Assembly (NCBI GenBank): GCA_016710635.1
Contig: JADJVL010000032.1
Coordinates: 1-14,428 of the forward strand
DNA: 14,428 bases
Direction of reading: 5' to 3'
Source: Holophagaceae bacterium
GTDB taxonomy: Bacteria; Acidobacteriota; Holophagae; Holophagales; Holophagaceae
Shown here one piece after another: positions 1 through 8,091 of the stretch. Each line of letters begins with the position of its first letter. The first letter of the stretch is position 1. The position numbers and the translations under genes are program-made. The notes under the pieces were generated by a model. The model did no database searches and had not been told where the DNA came from. It saw only the letters and a program-made list of their open reading frames with translations.

Positions 1-400
1 CCGATAATATTATCCTATTGGTTTTCCACTCATATTGTTTGTGTATACGCTGAAGCCATAACCAGCCAAGAGCATTTATAAAAATATATTTTCTACCTTC
101 ACATGTATAACCAATTAATTGGAATCTCCAGTTCTTGTAGGGCATTGAACCGAATTTCATGTTCAAGAATCGTGGTAATTCGCCCATGAGATCTCGGACT
201 TGAATATCGTCAGGCTGCCACAGGCTTTCAACTCTGGCACTGCCATTCACTCCTTTATAAAACAGGTGTGCAAGCCCTTGACCTTCATCGCTTGAAAGCA
301 CGGTCATCAGATCCGGCTGTACCTGCGTCGCAGCAGGATTCACCGTGCCCTGTGCCTGTGAGATCAACTGTACTGCCGCGCAGAAGGATAGAAATTTCAT
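1..400 (-). CDS. Exported protein of unknown function, 3' end off the left edge
   Basis: An open frame of 133 codons runs on the minus strand from ATG at 400 to the left edge without a stop, so the gene is partial at its C-terminus. The N-terminus MKFLSFCAAVQLISQAQG reads as a short Sec signal peptide. The mature part has no motif I recognise; it includes LAHLFYKGVNGSARVESLW, a GELPRFLNMKFGSMPYKNW stretch, and an aromatic-rich end (FINALGWLWLQRIHKQYEW). No Shine-Dalgarno precedes the ATG, so an internal start (codon 32, MTVLSSDEG) is possible, but the signal-like N-terminus favours the first. The stretch is clearly more AT-rich than the copper ATPase gene 56 bp upstream on the same strand, which hints at separate origin. 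It is one of the few frames here without an indel. No function is proposed. Confidence 0.6.
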   Translation of the reverse strand, partial: MKFLSFCAAVQLISQAQGTVNPAATQVQPDLMTVLSSDEGQGLAHLFYKGVNGSARVESLWQPDDIQVRDLMGELPRFLNMKFGSMPYKNWRFQLIGYTCEGRKYIFINALGWLWLQRIHKQYEWKTNRIILS

Positions 401-456
401 ATTTCGCCGTTGGAGGAGATTAAAGTGCTCTCGATGTTGGAATGTGGGCCGAAGCC

Positions 457-2561
457 TCAGCGCCGCAGCCGCAGCGCGTTGACCCCCACCGTCAGGGAGC
501 TCAGCACCATGGCCGCGCCGGCGAGCACGGGTCCGCCGAAGCGCTCCAGCAGGCCGAAGGCGGCCAGGGGTATGAGGACGGCGTTGTAGGCGAAGGCCCA
601 GGCCAGGTTCTCCCGGATGACGAGGGCGGTGCGGCGGCTCAGGCGGCGGGCGATGAGGATGGGCTCGAAGCCGTCCCGGACGAGGTGCAGGCCCGCGGCG
701 CTGCGGGCGGTCTCGCGCCCTTCACGGCGATGCCGCAATCGCTCTTGGCCAGGACCATGGCGTCGTTCACGCCGTCCCCACGGAAGCCCCACGACCTTGC
801 CTTCGGCCTTGGGGCGCCTTCAGGGCCTCGGACTTGCCTTCCGGGGAGCAGCCGGATTTCCAGCCCTTCAGGGACATGGCCTCCGCAGTGGCCTTCACCG
901 GCTCCTCCCGGTCGCCGCTCCAGAGGTGCAGGGTGAGGTCGTCGTTCTCCAGGGCCCGCAGGACCAGCAGCACGTCGGGCCGCCGCTCGTCGGCGAGGTG
1001 GATGAGCCCCTGCAGCTTTTCATCCTCGGCGAGGCCCACCACCGTGGTGCCCTCCCGGAGGGCGAGTCTCGATGCCCAGGAATTCCACGCTGCCCAGGCG
1101 GTAGTGCCGGCCCGGACCTTACCGGAGAGTCCGCCCGCCTGGGTCTTGAACTCGTAGACCTCCGAGCGCGAATGGCAGGCGCCGCGTTGCGGATGCCCCG
1201 GGCGATGGGATGGATGGAATCCTCCTCCAGGGCGGCAGCGATGGCGAGGATGTCCTCCTCGCTCATGTCGCCGAGGACCTGGACCTGCTGCACCACCGGC
1301 TGGCCCTTGGTGATGGTCCCGGTCTTGTCGAAGGCCAGGTCCGTGAGGCGGCCCAGGGCCTCGAAGGAGGCCAGGTCCTTCACCACCATGCCCCGGCGCG
1401 CCGCGGTGCCCAGGGCCATGGACATGGCGAGGGGCGTGGCGAGGCCCAGGGCGCAGGGGCAGGCCACCACCAGGACCGTGACCGCGGGCCGCCAGGCTTC
1501 CGCGAAGCTGCCCTTGGTGAACCACCAGCCCGCCAGGGTGAGCAGGGCGAGCACCAGGATGGTGGGCACGAAGATGGCGCTCACCCGGTCCGCCAGATCC
1601 TGCAGGGGCGGCCGGGAGGCCTGGGCCTGGGCCACCACACGGCCATGCGGGGGGAAGGTGTTCCGGCCCGTGGCCTCCACCCGCACAGTGATGGGCGTGC
1701 CGTGGACCAGCGTGCCCGCGATGACCGGATCGCCGGGTCCCGCGGGGACCGGCAGGGGCTCGCCGTTGAACAGGGTCGTCTGGATCTCGGCGTAGCCCCC
1801 ACCGCAAATCCGCGGGGATGGCCATGCCGGGCTTCACCCGCACCAGGTCGCCGATGTTCCAGGTCCCCCACCGGCGCTTCCTTCTCCCCGCCGCCGATCT
1901 CCGCCGGGGGCAGCCAGGTGGCGGTGGGCGGGGCGAGGCGCAGCAGGCCCCGCAGGCTTTCCGCGGCGCGGGTCCGTGCCTTGGCTTCCAGGTAGCGGCC
2001 CACCAAGAGGAAGGCCACCAGGCCGGCGGCGGTTTCGAAGGAGAGGTGCCGGGCCAGCCCGGATCCAGGGGCTGGGCGGGCCGAACCCACTCCGCTAGCC
2101 CGAAGGCCGGGCGGTGAAGGCGCCGAGGGGCCACCAGGGTGTCCAGGGAGGTCCGGCCTGGGCGGCCTGGGCGAGGGCCCGGCGAAGATGCCCCGGCCGC
2201 GTGAAGACCACCGCCATGGAAAGTCCCAGCTGGAGCCACGGCGAAAGGTGAAAGGGCAGCCAGGGCAGCATGTCCACCAGCAGGGGCGGCGAGGACCACC
2301 GCCAGGGTCATGCGCAGCGCAGCTCGATCAAAGGTCGTCCACCGGCGTCTCCACGGCGGCTTCCGGTGACCAGGGCATAGCCCGCGCGGAACGGCCCAGG
2401 ACAGGGACTCCTCGCTGGCGCCGTCGTAGCTGACCGGGCCTCCTCCATGGCGGGGTTGACGCCGTCGCGTCCTGGACCCCGCCACGCCCTTGAGCGCCTT
2501 CTCCACATGGTTCGCAACTCGCGCAGGTCATGCCGCGGACGGGGAAGGTGACGGTCTTCAT
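457..2561 (-). CDS. copA: P1B-type copper-exporting ATPase (CopA), frame broken by many indels
   Basis: ATP-driven export of Cu+ across the inner membrane is the family role. In gene order the fragments give: an N-terminal heavy-metal domain starting MKTVTFPVRGMTCASC; transmembrane segments (MDMLPWLPFHLSPWLQLGLSM, then the TAAGLVAFLLVGRYLEAKAR helix); the actuator domain around VRVKPGMAIPAD; the metal-binding helix VVACPCALGLATPLAMSMA (CPC); the phosphorylation site DKTGTITKG; the nucleotide-domain HP motif SIHPIARGI; SGDR; the hinge GDGVNDAMVLA; and the last helices with YNAVLIPLAAF and AMVLSSLTVGVNALRLRR. CPC, YN and MxxSS together fit Cu+ (P1B-1) specificity. At about 700 residues it is full length, with one HMA domain. 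ATG 2561 is preceded by GAAAGG at 2573-2568. Around ten single-base frame changes occur, so the frame is unusable as given but the gene is probably intact in the organism. It is divergent from the His-rich membrane protein at 2707. Confidence 0.9.
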
Positions 2562-2602
2562 CGAGGACCTTTCGGGGGGGCTGCCCGTAGCTTAGCCGCC
2601 TT

Positions 2603-2648
2603 CCCGCGGCCCGCGGGGGCCCCGGGCCGGGCCCGGCCCCGGGGCCCC
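2603..2648. repeat. 46-bp pure G/C run, near-perfect inverted repeat
   Basis: Every base from 2603 to 2648 is G or C. From 2616 to 2648 the sequence is almost its own reverse complement (GGGGCCCCGGG... ...CCGGGGCCCC, with a one-base bulge), and a smaller palindrome, CCGCGG/CCGCGG, sits at its left. It lies between the divergent starts of copA (2561) and the His-rich membrane protein (2707), so transcripts of either gene could fold it into a very stable hairpin in the leader, or it could act as an insulator. There is no U-tract on either side, so it is not a standard intrinsic terminator. The base count inside such a run is also the least reliable part of an error-prone sequence. Confidence 0.6.
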
Positions 2649-2706
2649 ATCCCAGAAGCGTGCCAAGGGCCGATCCATGCTATTCCTGGAGCATTGCGGA
2701 GCCTCC

Positions 2707-3112
2707 ATGCCGTCCTGCTCGAATACGTCTTTGCCTACATCCTGGCCGCCGTCCTGCTCTTCCAGGGGCCTGCCTCTTCCAGGAGACGGAAGCGCCCCTC
2801 GGGACCCTGCCGGAAGAGGCCCAGGCCACCGGCGCCAGCCAGAAGTGGGGCGCCGCCCTGATGACCTGGGCCTGCTACGCCCTGGGCGCAAGCCTCCCCT
2901 CAGCCACGCCTACGCCTGGTTCGCCTCCGCCGTCCTGCCCATGCGGAATGTCGGCCTCATCCTCCTGGCGGCCTACGGCGCCTGGGTGGTCTTCGCCGGC
3001 CGCAGCGTCGAGTTCCTGGGCAAGCCCAGCGCGGACGACCACCACGGCCACGCCGCGGATCCTGGCCACGCCGCGGACCACGGCCACCGCCGCGGACCAC
3101 GGCCACCACTAG
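2707..3112 (+). CDS. Small membrane protein with histidine-rich repeat tail
   Basis: Joining three frames gives a protein of about 135 residues: M..VLLEYVFAYILAAVLLFQ (helix 1), then CLFQETEAPLGTLPEEAQATG, WGAALMTWACYALGASLP (helix 2), YAWFASAVLPMRNVGLILLAAYGAWVVFAG (helix 3), then a tail GKPSADDHHGH followed by hexapeptide repeats AADPGH-AADHGH-AADHGH-H and a TAG stop at 3110. ATG 2707 has a GGAG-like element eight to ten bases upstream; the hydrophobic frame opens just after it, so one base seems missing near the start. An extra C at 3088 breaks the repeat frame. I do not recognise a named family. His-rich tails commonly bind divalent or Cu ions, and the gene is divergent from copA, so a role in metal handling at the membrane is a reasonable inference but unproven. 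Confidence 0.6.
3052..3106 (+). repeat. Three 18-bp tandem repeats encoding AADHGH
   Basis: Units lie at 3052-3069, 3070-3087 and 3089-3106. Units 2 and 3 are identical (GCCGCGGACCACGGCCAC); unit 1 differs only in GATCCT for GACCAC, giving AADPGH. A single extra C at 3088 separates units 2 and 3 and shifts the frame, although the last unit followed by CAC TAG is in frame with itself. The exact nucleotide identity suggests recent repeat expansion or selection for the encoded histidines. Confidence 0.85.
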
Positions 3113-3134
3113 CGCGGGCCTTTCCCGTTCCGTC

Positions 3135-3160
3135 AAAGGCGGCAGCTCCTCCTGCCTTTT
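3135..3160 (+). terminator. Candidate intrinsic terminator after the His-rich protein
   Basis: AAAGG...CAG at 3135-3145 can pair with CTGCCTTT at 3152-3159 leaving a three-base bulge, and the 3' arm ends in TTTT. It starts 22 bp after the TAG of the small membrane protein and before the acyltransferase gene. The stem is short and imperfect, so this is only a moderate candidate. Confidence 0.4.
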
Positions 3161-3181
3161 CAGCTTCTTCCGATAAGTTGA

Positions 3182-4005
3182 CTGACCCGGTTTGAATTAG
3201 GAATCCCCCGGCCCAACCGCCCCGTCGATCTGGAAAACGCCGCCGCGAAGGCGAATTGTACCGACGCCTGGATCGCGGGCATCGACGCCCGCATCCGCGA
3301 CCCGAAGGTGGACCGCAACGAGCTCTGCATCGAGCTGTGCCGGTCCTTCTACGGCATCCCCGACGCGCCGCGCAACATCCACGACGAAGTCCTGCTCCTC
3401 AACTTCGACCCTCGCAACGCCACCCTGGAGGCCGAGTACTACAGCGAACTCATCCTCGAGAAGTGGACGCCGGTGAAGCCGCTCCTGTGGCTCTGGCAGA
3501 TGTTCGACAACTCGCCCCTCAACGCCAACGTCTGGCTGGGCCTGAAGTTCCGCGCCATGCTTGCGCCCACATCCTGAAGCGGTGCGGCAAGAACGTGAAG
3601 TTCTTCACCGGCGTCGAGTTCAGCTTCGGCTACAACGTCAGCATCGACGACGACACCATCGTCCACCGCTTCGTCCTGCTGGACGACCGGGGCACCATCA
3701 CCATCGGCAAGGGCGCCAGCATCAGCGACTACGCCAATGTCTACAGCCACTGGCACGAGCTCGTGGATCCCCGGAACGTGCACCTCGGCGACACGGTCAT
3801 CGGCGACTTCGCCCGGGTGGCCTACCACGCCACGGTGCTGAGCGGCACCAAGGTGGGCGAGTGGGCCATGGTGGGCACCTTCGGCCTCGTCACCAAGGAC
3901 CTCGACGACTACAACGTGGCCATCGGCATGCCCGCCCACGCCAAGCGCCTCAAGCCCGACGCCCCGGACGCGGTGGCCGCGCGGCATCCGGAGCTGAAGC
4001 GTTAG
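3182..4005 (+). CDS. Left-handed beta-helix acyltransferase (maltose/WcaF acetyltransferase-like), one frameshift
   Basis: The first frame runs from about 3182 to the false stop at 3577 and encodes FELGIPRPNRPVDLENAA, then DRNELCIELCRSFYGIPDAPRN, LEKWTPVKPLLWLWQMFD and WLGLKFRAML. A one-base change near 3560-3577 moves to the frame ending at TAG 4003, which carries AHILKRCGKNVKFFTGVEF and the hexapeptide-repeat coil: DTIVHRFVLLDDRGTITIG, ASISDYANVYSHWHE, NVHLGDTVIGDFARVAYHATV and the typical closing NVAIGMPAHAKRLKPDAP. These [LIV]-G-x4 turns and the SHWHE histidines, the usual catalytic region, fit trimeric acetyl- or acyltransferases of the maltose acetyltransferase/WcaF group, which modify sugars or cell-surface glycans in the cytosol. 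The start is uncertain: the frame is open from CTG 3182 with no ATG, so a start codon may be lost to error. The substrate cannot be told. Confidence 0.8.
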
Positions 4006-4349
4006 GACCCTTTCCGACCCCAAGGTCCTGATCATTTCGAAGGAGCGGGGGAATCCTTCTGATGGACCCGGCTCCGGCCTTCCGGCGGCCTCGCCGGGCT
4101 AGTGCTGCCCTGCTGGCGCTTAGGCGCTGGCTCAGAACCTGCATGGATCCGGTTGGAGTCCCCGCAGGAAAACATGAGGCCCTGGGTGCCCAGCTGGCCG
4201 CGCCCCGTGAAGCGCCTGTCCACGGCCCTGCGGCCGGTGGATGGTTTTCGCAAATTCCTGGATTTAGTTCGTCTTTTTCGCTCATTGCCACGGCCGGCCA
4301 CCCCGGCCGCCCACATCCTCGAATGACCTTTCCGGACTCGGAGGCCCCC

Positions 4350-4553
4350 ATGCCCGCCGGCACCCTGCACGAACCCATCCACCAGCTCCAGCCCCGCCTG
4401 GCCCGGCGACGGGAGGACGCCCCCGTCCACCTTGCCACCCAGTCCTCCGCCCAGACCTCCGTCCAGCCCTCCGCCCAGCCTTTCGTCCCGCCGGCGCCCG
4501 GCGAAGCCGCCCCCGCCCTGGTGGTCTCCCTGGCCCACTGGCCCTGCGGGTGA
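4350..4553 (+). CDS. Candidate small protein, 67 residues, unknown
   Basis: ATG 4350 follows GGAGG (4340-4344) with a five-base spacer, the best ribosome binding site in this stretch. The product starts MPAGTLHEPIHQLQPRLARR, continues with a Gln-rich tetrapeptide repeat (QSSA QTSV QPSA QPFV) and ends PALVVSLAHWPCG before TGA. There is no known domain and no signal peptide. The opposite strand is also open here, and a frame error could hide a longer product. Support comes from the ribosome binding site and position only. Confidence 0.3.
   Translation: MPAGTLHEPIHQLQPRLARRREDAPVHLATQSSAQTSVQPSAQPFVPPAPGEAAPALVVSLAHWPCG
4440..4487 (+). repeat. Four 12-bp imperfect tandem repeats
   Basis: Four consecutive units of the form CAGNCCTCCGYC (the last is CAGCCTTTCGTC). 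They encode QSSA, QTSV, QPSA and QPFV in the candidate small ORF; on the opposite strand they read as Gly-rich GGGLDGGLGG. Confidence 0.65.
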
Positions 4554-4668
4554 GCCGCCCCGGCCGCCCCGGGACGGGCCCAGGCCCCGGAAGACCCGCC
4601 CTTCGTCCCAGGTGTGATGTGGACCCGGGACCAATCCTGGGTACGCTGGGTGTTTTCAATGGACGACC

Positions 4669-5643
4669 ATGCGCCTCGACCTGACCCTCGCCTACCTGAC
4701 CCCTGCCCTCCTGGCCCCCGCCCTCCTGGCCCAGGCCCCCGCCGCGCCACCGGCGTCCGCGCGGCTGGCGGAGGATCTCAAGGCCGTGAAGGCCCTCAGG
4801 CCAACCCCGCAGGCCTTCGCCCGCGCCAAGGCCTGCTGCCCGCCGCAAGGCCGGCCCTTCGACCGCAGCCAGCCTGCAGACCACCTTCGCCGGCATCCGG
4901 GAATGGAATGCCACCTCGACGCCTACCAGCTCGCCTATGACAGCGGCGTGGCCTGCGGCCGCTTCCGAGGAGGCCCGGGAGGTGGCCGGCAAGGGCCGGG
5001 AGCTGGCCCAGGCCCTGGAGAAGGAGGCCGCCGGTGGCTTCGCCGCCTACAAGGCCATGTGGGACAAGGCCGGGGAGGAATCCCTCCAGGCCCTCGCCGA
5101 ACTGAAGGCCCTGGAAGCCAAGGTCGCCGCGGACAAGCAGGCCGTGGTCGCGCCGCCGCCTGCCAAGCCCGATCCCAAGCAGTCCTTCGACGAGGCGAAT
5201 TTCGAGCTGATGCGCCGGGCCGAGGCCGAGCAGAAGAAGGCCCAGGACGTGCAGCGCCTGGCCTTCCTGAAGTCCAACGAGACCACCTTCAAGGAGAACG
5301 TGGAGAAGGCGCGGAAGGCGATGGCGCCCCTCGAACGCCCCACGAAGGACCTCCAGGGCCGTACCGCCGCCTTCGACGCCGCCGCGGCCCGGTGGGACAA
5401 GTACCTCAGAGGAGGTCCGAGGACATCGCCGGGAAGTACAAAGGGCAACAAAGGCCCTCTGCGCCGCCGGCCTCCTGCGGGGCGTCGCCCCCAAGCCCGA
5501 CGACACGGGCGCCGCCCTGGTGGCGCTGCACCGGGCAGTGGTGCTGGATCCGAAGAATCCGGCCATCTCCAAGCGCATCGCCCAGCTCCGGGGAAGGCCT
5601 CCGCGGCGCCGGCGCCGGCCCGGAGAAGAACCCGGAAGGCTGA
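4669..5643 (+). CDS. Exported coiled-coil protein with TPR-like C-terminus, frameshifted
   Basis: ATG 4669 begins MRLDLTLAYLTPALLAPALLAQAPA, a clear Sec signal peptide with an ALLAQA cleavage region. After frame changes near 4830-4860, the long middle frame reads SLQTTFAGIREWNA, then EEAREVAGKGRELAQALEKE, AMWDKAGEESLQALAELKALEAKVAADKQ and EANFELMRRAEAEQKKAQDVQRLAFLKSNETTFKENVEKARKAMAPLE, which has strong Ala/Glu/Lys coiled-coil character. Past another change near 5410-5450 the tail gives ALCAAGLLRGVAPKPDD and ALVALHRAVVLDPKNPAISKRIAQL, which resembles a TPR helix pair. The most natural ending is PEKNPEG and TGA 5643, seven bases from the stop of the convergent M20 gene. At about 320 residues it is probably a periplasmic structural or scaffolding protein, but I know no named family. 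No Shine-Dalgarno is seen before the ATG. Confidence 0.65.
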   Translation: MRLDLTLAYLTPALLAPALLAQAPAAPPASARLAEDLKAVKALRPTPQAFARAKACCPPQGRPFDRSQPADHLRRHPGMECHLDAYQLAYDSGVACGRFRGGPGGGRQGPGAGPGPGEGGRRWLRRLQGHVGQGRGGIPPGPRRTEGPGSQGRRGQAGRGRAAACQARSQAVLRRGEFRADAPGRGRAEEGPGRAAPGLPEVQRDHLQGERGEGAEGDGAPRTPHEGPPGPYRRLRRRRGPVGQVPQRRSEDIAGKYKGQQRPSAPPASCGASPPSPTTRAPPWWRCTGQWCWIRRIRPSPSASPSSGEGLRGAGAGPEKNPEG

Positions 5644-5649
5644 ACCCTC

Positions 5650-7113
5650 CTAGCGGGCCAGCTCCTCCCGGGTAGTCCACGTAGGAGCGCACGGCGTCGT
5701 CGAAGCCCCGCAATTTGGGGTTCGAGCTTTCGATGAGCAGGTACTCGTCCAGCGCGTGGGCGCCGCTGCCGTCGCCAGGCCGAAGTGCCCGCTGGGCAGG
5801 TTCGGGGCGCGCCGGTGAAGACCCAGCCCGGGTAGGGCCGCGTTGCGGAGCCAGAGGCGCGTCCATGCCGTACTGCTTGTAGGTGGCGATCTGCTTCTGG
5901 ATGAGGGCGCGTCGGGGGCGGTCTGGGTGGGGTCGTAGCCGCCGCTGGGCAGCCACGGCGTGTCGCGAAGCCGCGCTTGGCGAGGTGGGACTTAAGGGCG
6001 GCGACGGCGCCGTCGAAGGTCATGCCGGGCACGAGGCGCAAGGTCAGCTTAGCCACGGCGCGGTGGGGCAGGACGATGCCGCCGGGGCCGGTGTACCCCG
6101 CCACCCAGGCCTTCGATGTTCACCGTGGGCCTTGAGACGAGGTTCACCAGGGACTGCCGCCGGTGGCGTCGTGGGCCCAGGCCTTAACGCCGAGCTGCTT
6201 CTTAGCGTCGGCCTCGCTCTGGCGCCGGGCAGCCTCGTCGATCATCCGTGACTCGTCGGCGGAGAGGGCCGGGCGGCGTCAGCGAATACCGTCGATGGCA
6301 GGGTCGCCGTCGGCGGTGACGAGGGTGGCGAGGGCCTGCACGAGGTGGAAGCTGGGGCTGTCAGGCGGGCCCGGTTGGCGGGTGGACGTCCTTGGCGGGG
6401 CCCCGGCCCCAGGTGGCGCCGTCGGCGATGAGTTCGAGCTCGACGATGCCTTTGGCGCCGAGGACACGGTGACTTCGCCATCGGAGCCCTGGCCGGCGCC
6501 GGGCATGAAGACGCCCATGGTCTTCGCCAGGGCGGCCTGGATGTCAGGGCGGCGCACGACCTGGGCGAAGTGGGGAGCCGATCTCCTCTTCGCCTTCCGG
6601 CGACGAGGACGGGTTGACGGGCAGCTTGCGGCCGGCGCCGCGGTAGGCGTGGAGGGCGGCGAGGAAGGCGGCCTCAGGCCCTTTCTGGTTCACGGCGCCG
6701 CGGCCCGTCATGACTTTGCCGAAGCCGGGCTTGTCACGATCCGTGCCTCCAGCGGGGGCGAGGACCACTCGCGGGATCGAACTGCTTCGTCGTACATGGT
6801 AGGGCCCGACGGTCTTCGCCGCGCCGGCGTCAGGGTGGCGAAGACGCCGGGCTTGCCGTCCGTGGCGACCCGCTCCACGCGCTGGAACCCGGCCTCCTTC
6901 AGCAGCGCCATCATCCGCTCCGCCCCGGCTTCGGAATTAAGCCCCTCCGCCGCGATGCTCGGCAGCGCAATCCAGTCCTGCAGCCGCTTCACCGACTCCG
7001 CATGCCGGGCGGATCTGGTCGCCAGACCGGCTGCAGGGTGGCGTCCTTCGGGGTTTGCGCCACGAGGGACAGGTGACGAGCGCGGGGACCATCACGAAGG
7101 CGGGAAGGCGCAT
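5650..7113 (-). CDS. Exported M20-family metallopeptidase-like protein, frameshifted
   Basis: M20 enzymes are cocatalytic zinc amidohydrolases that remove amino acids from peptides or deacylate amides. ATG 7113 opens a signal peptide (MRLPAFVMVPALV, then LVAQTPKDATLQ after an indel). Further frames give ESVKRLQDWIALPSIAAEG, AERMMALLKEAGFQRVERV, GKPGVFATL, MYD..QFDP.EWSSPPLEARIV, GFGKVMTGRGAVNQKGPEAA, and the catalytic EGEEEIGSP (seen across a frame change near 6590), then FHLVQALATLVTADGDPAIDG. The C-terminal domain has GYTGPGGIVLPHRAVAKLTL and GSGAHALDEYLLIESSNPK, ending near YLREELAR with TAG at 5652-5650. At about 487 codons this is full family length. The position normally holding the zinc-bridging Asp is Asn (GRGAVNQKG), discussed in the findings. 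More than six frame changes are needed. It is convergent with the coiled-coil gene. Confidence 0.82.
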
Positions 7114-7492
7114 GGGGGACTCAGTTGGGGAAGGGGTGGGGTTATCTTGCGCTCGGGGTAGGTGGACGGCCAGCGGGGGCGGTTGGCGAGGCAATTCAGG
7201 CCGGACAGGCAGCGTGGAGGGCGAATAGCATGGTGGGCGATGAAAGCCCGGATTCGAGACACAGCCCTTTCTCAGGCCACTGCGAGTCGCGGGGTTCCTC
7301 TCGTCACTACCCGTCCTTGGCCGAGCGGTGCAGATCTTTCTGAACGGGCGTTCATCCGCCGAATTCTCGGTTTGGGTTTCTTCCCTGGCCTCGATAGTAA
7401 AGCAAAGTATTTTAACTTTGATTCATCTTTCAGTCTCTCGATTCGGCGGCCTCTAAATTGTCGCGTACTGGTCGCATATTAAGGAGTGAGAC
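7114..7492. other. Intergenic stretch where composition changes from GC-rich to AT-rich
   Basis: The left part (7114-7200) is GC-rich like the M20 gene; from about 7205 the sequence turns AT-richer and stays so through 8830. The overlapping open frames here have no signal peptide, domain or ribosome binding site. The TTTTAACTTTGATTCATC patch at 7410-7427 could belong to a promoter for the lipoprotein gene, but no good -35/-10 pair is visible. A patch TTGGCCGAGCGGTGCAG near 7318 resembles a tRNA D-arm, but the rest of a cloverleaf is missing. The boundary may mark one end of an inserted region. Confidence 0.45.
7403..7420. repeat. Short inverted repeat upstream of the lipoprotein gene
   Basis: CAAAGT-ATTTTA-ACTTTG, a 6-bp perfect dyad with a six-base AT centre, lies about 73 bp upstream of the lipoprotein start. 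It could be a regulator binding site, but such short dyads arise often by chance in AT-rich DNA. Confidence 0.25.
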
Positions 7493-7922
7493 GTGGCTAT
7501 GAAGAATTTCTTTGTTGGTCTTAATTTCTGCATTTTGGCTCTTGGATGTCACAGAGTCCGATGCCACCTAATTTCAGTACGACCAAATTAGGTATGACTA
7601 AATCTCAATTTAATGGGAGAATTTTCCCGGTTTTATATACCGGTGATATATCTCGTAGTATTGCAGATTATCCTGTCGATGGCCTTGAAATAGAGTACCC
7701 AAAATTGCCGAGATACTACCTTCCGACGATATTCCAGCAGCGCTTATCCTCGACAATAACACTTCAGGACTGGTGACTAAGAAATTGGACTATATCCTTT
7801 GCAACTTTCAAACCAAAACTTCTTTCAGTTTCCCAGATGAAAGAACAATATCGATTGATTTTTCAGAAGGTAATTTTCGAACCTCAAACGGTGCTATTCA
7901 TGTGGTCGTGCTCCAAAAGTAA
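7493..7922 (+). CDS. Lipoprotein of unknown function, two frameshifts
   Basis: GTG 7493 follows AAGGAG (7481-7486) with a six-base spacer; ATG 7499 is two codons in. The N-terminus MKNFFVGLNFCILALGC is a lipoprotein signal peptide ending at a lipobox-type Cys. One missing base just after the Cys (TGTCAC where TGTTCAC restores the frame) moves into SQSPMPPNFSTTKLGMTK, FNGRIFPVLYTGDISRSIAD and YPVDGLEIEYP. A second indel at about 7700-7720 moves into ILPSDDIPAALILDNNTSGL, KKLDYILCNFQTKTSFSFPD and ERTISIDFSEGNFRTSNGAI, ending HVVVLQK and TAA 7922. The repaired product is about 142 residues and matches no family I know. It is AT-rich, unlike the flanking core genes, and lies 169 bp before the SIMPL gene on the same strand. 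Confidence 0.65.
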
Positions 7923-8091
7923 ATCCGTTATTCACTTCATCTTTTTTTCGGGACTTTGTCAGGGTATCTTTTCGGGGCAAAGATGCATTTTTCAAATATC
8001 CCAAATAGGTCTAAGCCGTGATTCAAGCGGACCTCCAATGCCGGGCCGTTTAACTTTTTTCGTAAGGCAACCACTCACCCAAGGAGAAAGC

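Larger units (their letters stand above)
4006..4668. other. 663-bp stretch with no convincing long gene
   Basis: Between the acyltransferase stop and the next signal-peptide gene several frames are open on both strands, but they are composition-driven and carry no recognisable domain. It contains an AT-richer patch at about 4240-4290 (TTTTCGCAAATTCC, TTTAGTTCGTCTTTTTCGC), which could hold a promoter, followed by a good Shine-Dalgarno (GGAGG, 4340-4344) and a small ORF at 4350. I saw no riboswitch consensus, tRNA or terminator with a clear U-tract. A broken small gene is possible given the indel rate. Confidence 0.4.

Noticed and set aside
412..480. Plus-strand start with GGAGGAG (412-418) before GTG 425.
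   Set aside because: The frame runs into the antisense of the copA C-terminus and gives no recognisable protein; the minus-strand frames on both sides are better supported.
617..1795. Long plus-strand open frame opposite the copper ATPase.
   Set aside because: It is the shadow of copA in GC-rich DNA; its product is Arg/Ala/Pro-rich with no domain, whereas the minus strand gives every P-type ATPase motif.
7310..7390. tRNA-like patch with TTGGCCGAGCGGTGCAG and a later GTTCATC.
   Set aside because: No acceptor stem, anticodon arm or proper T-arm can be paired around it.
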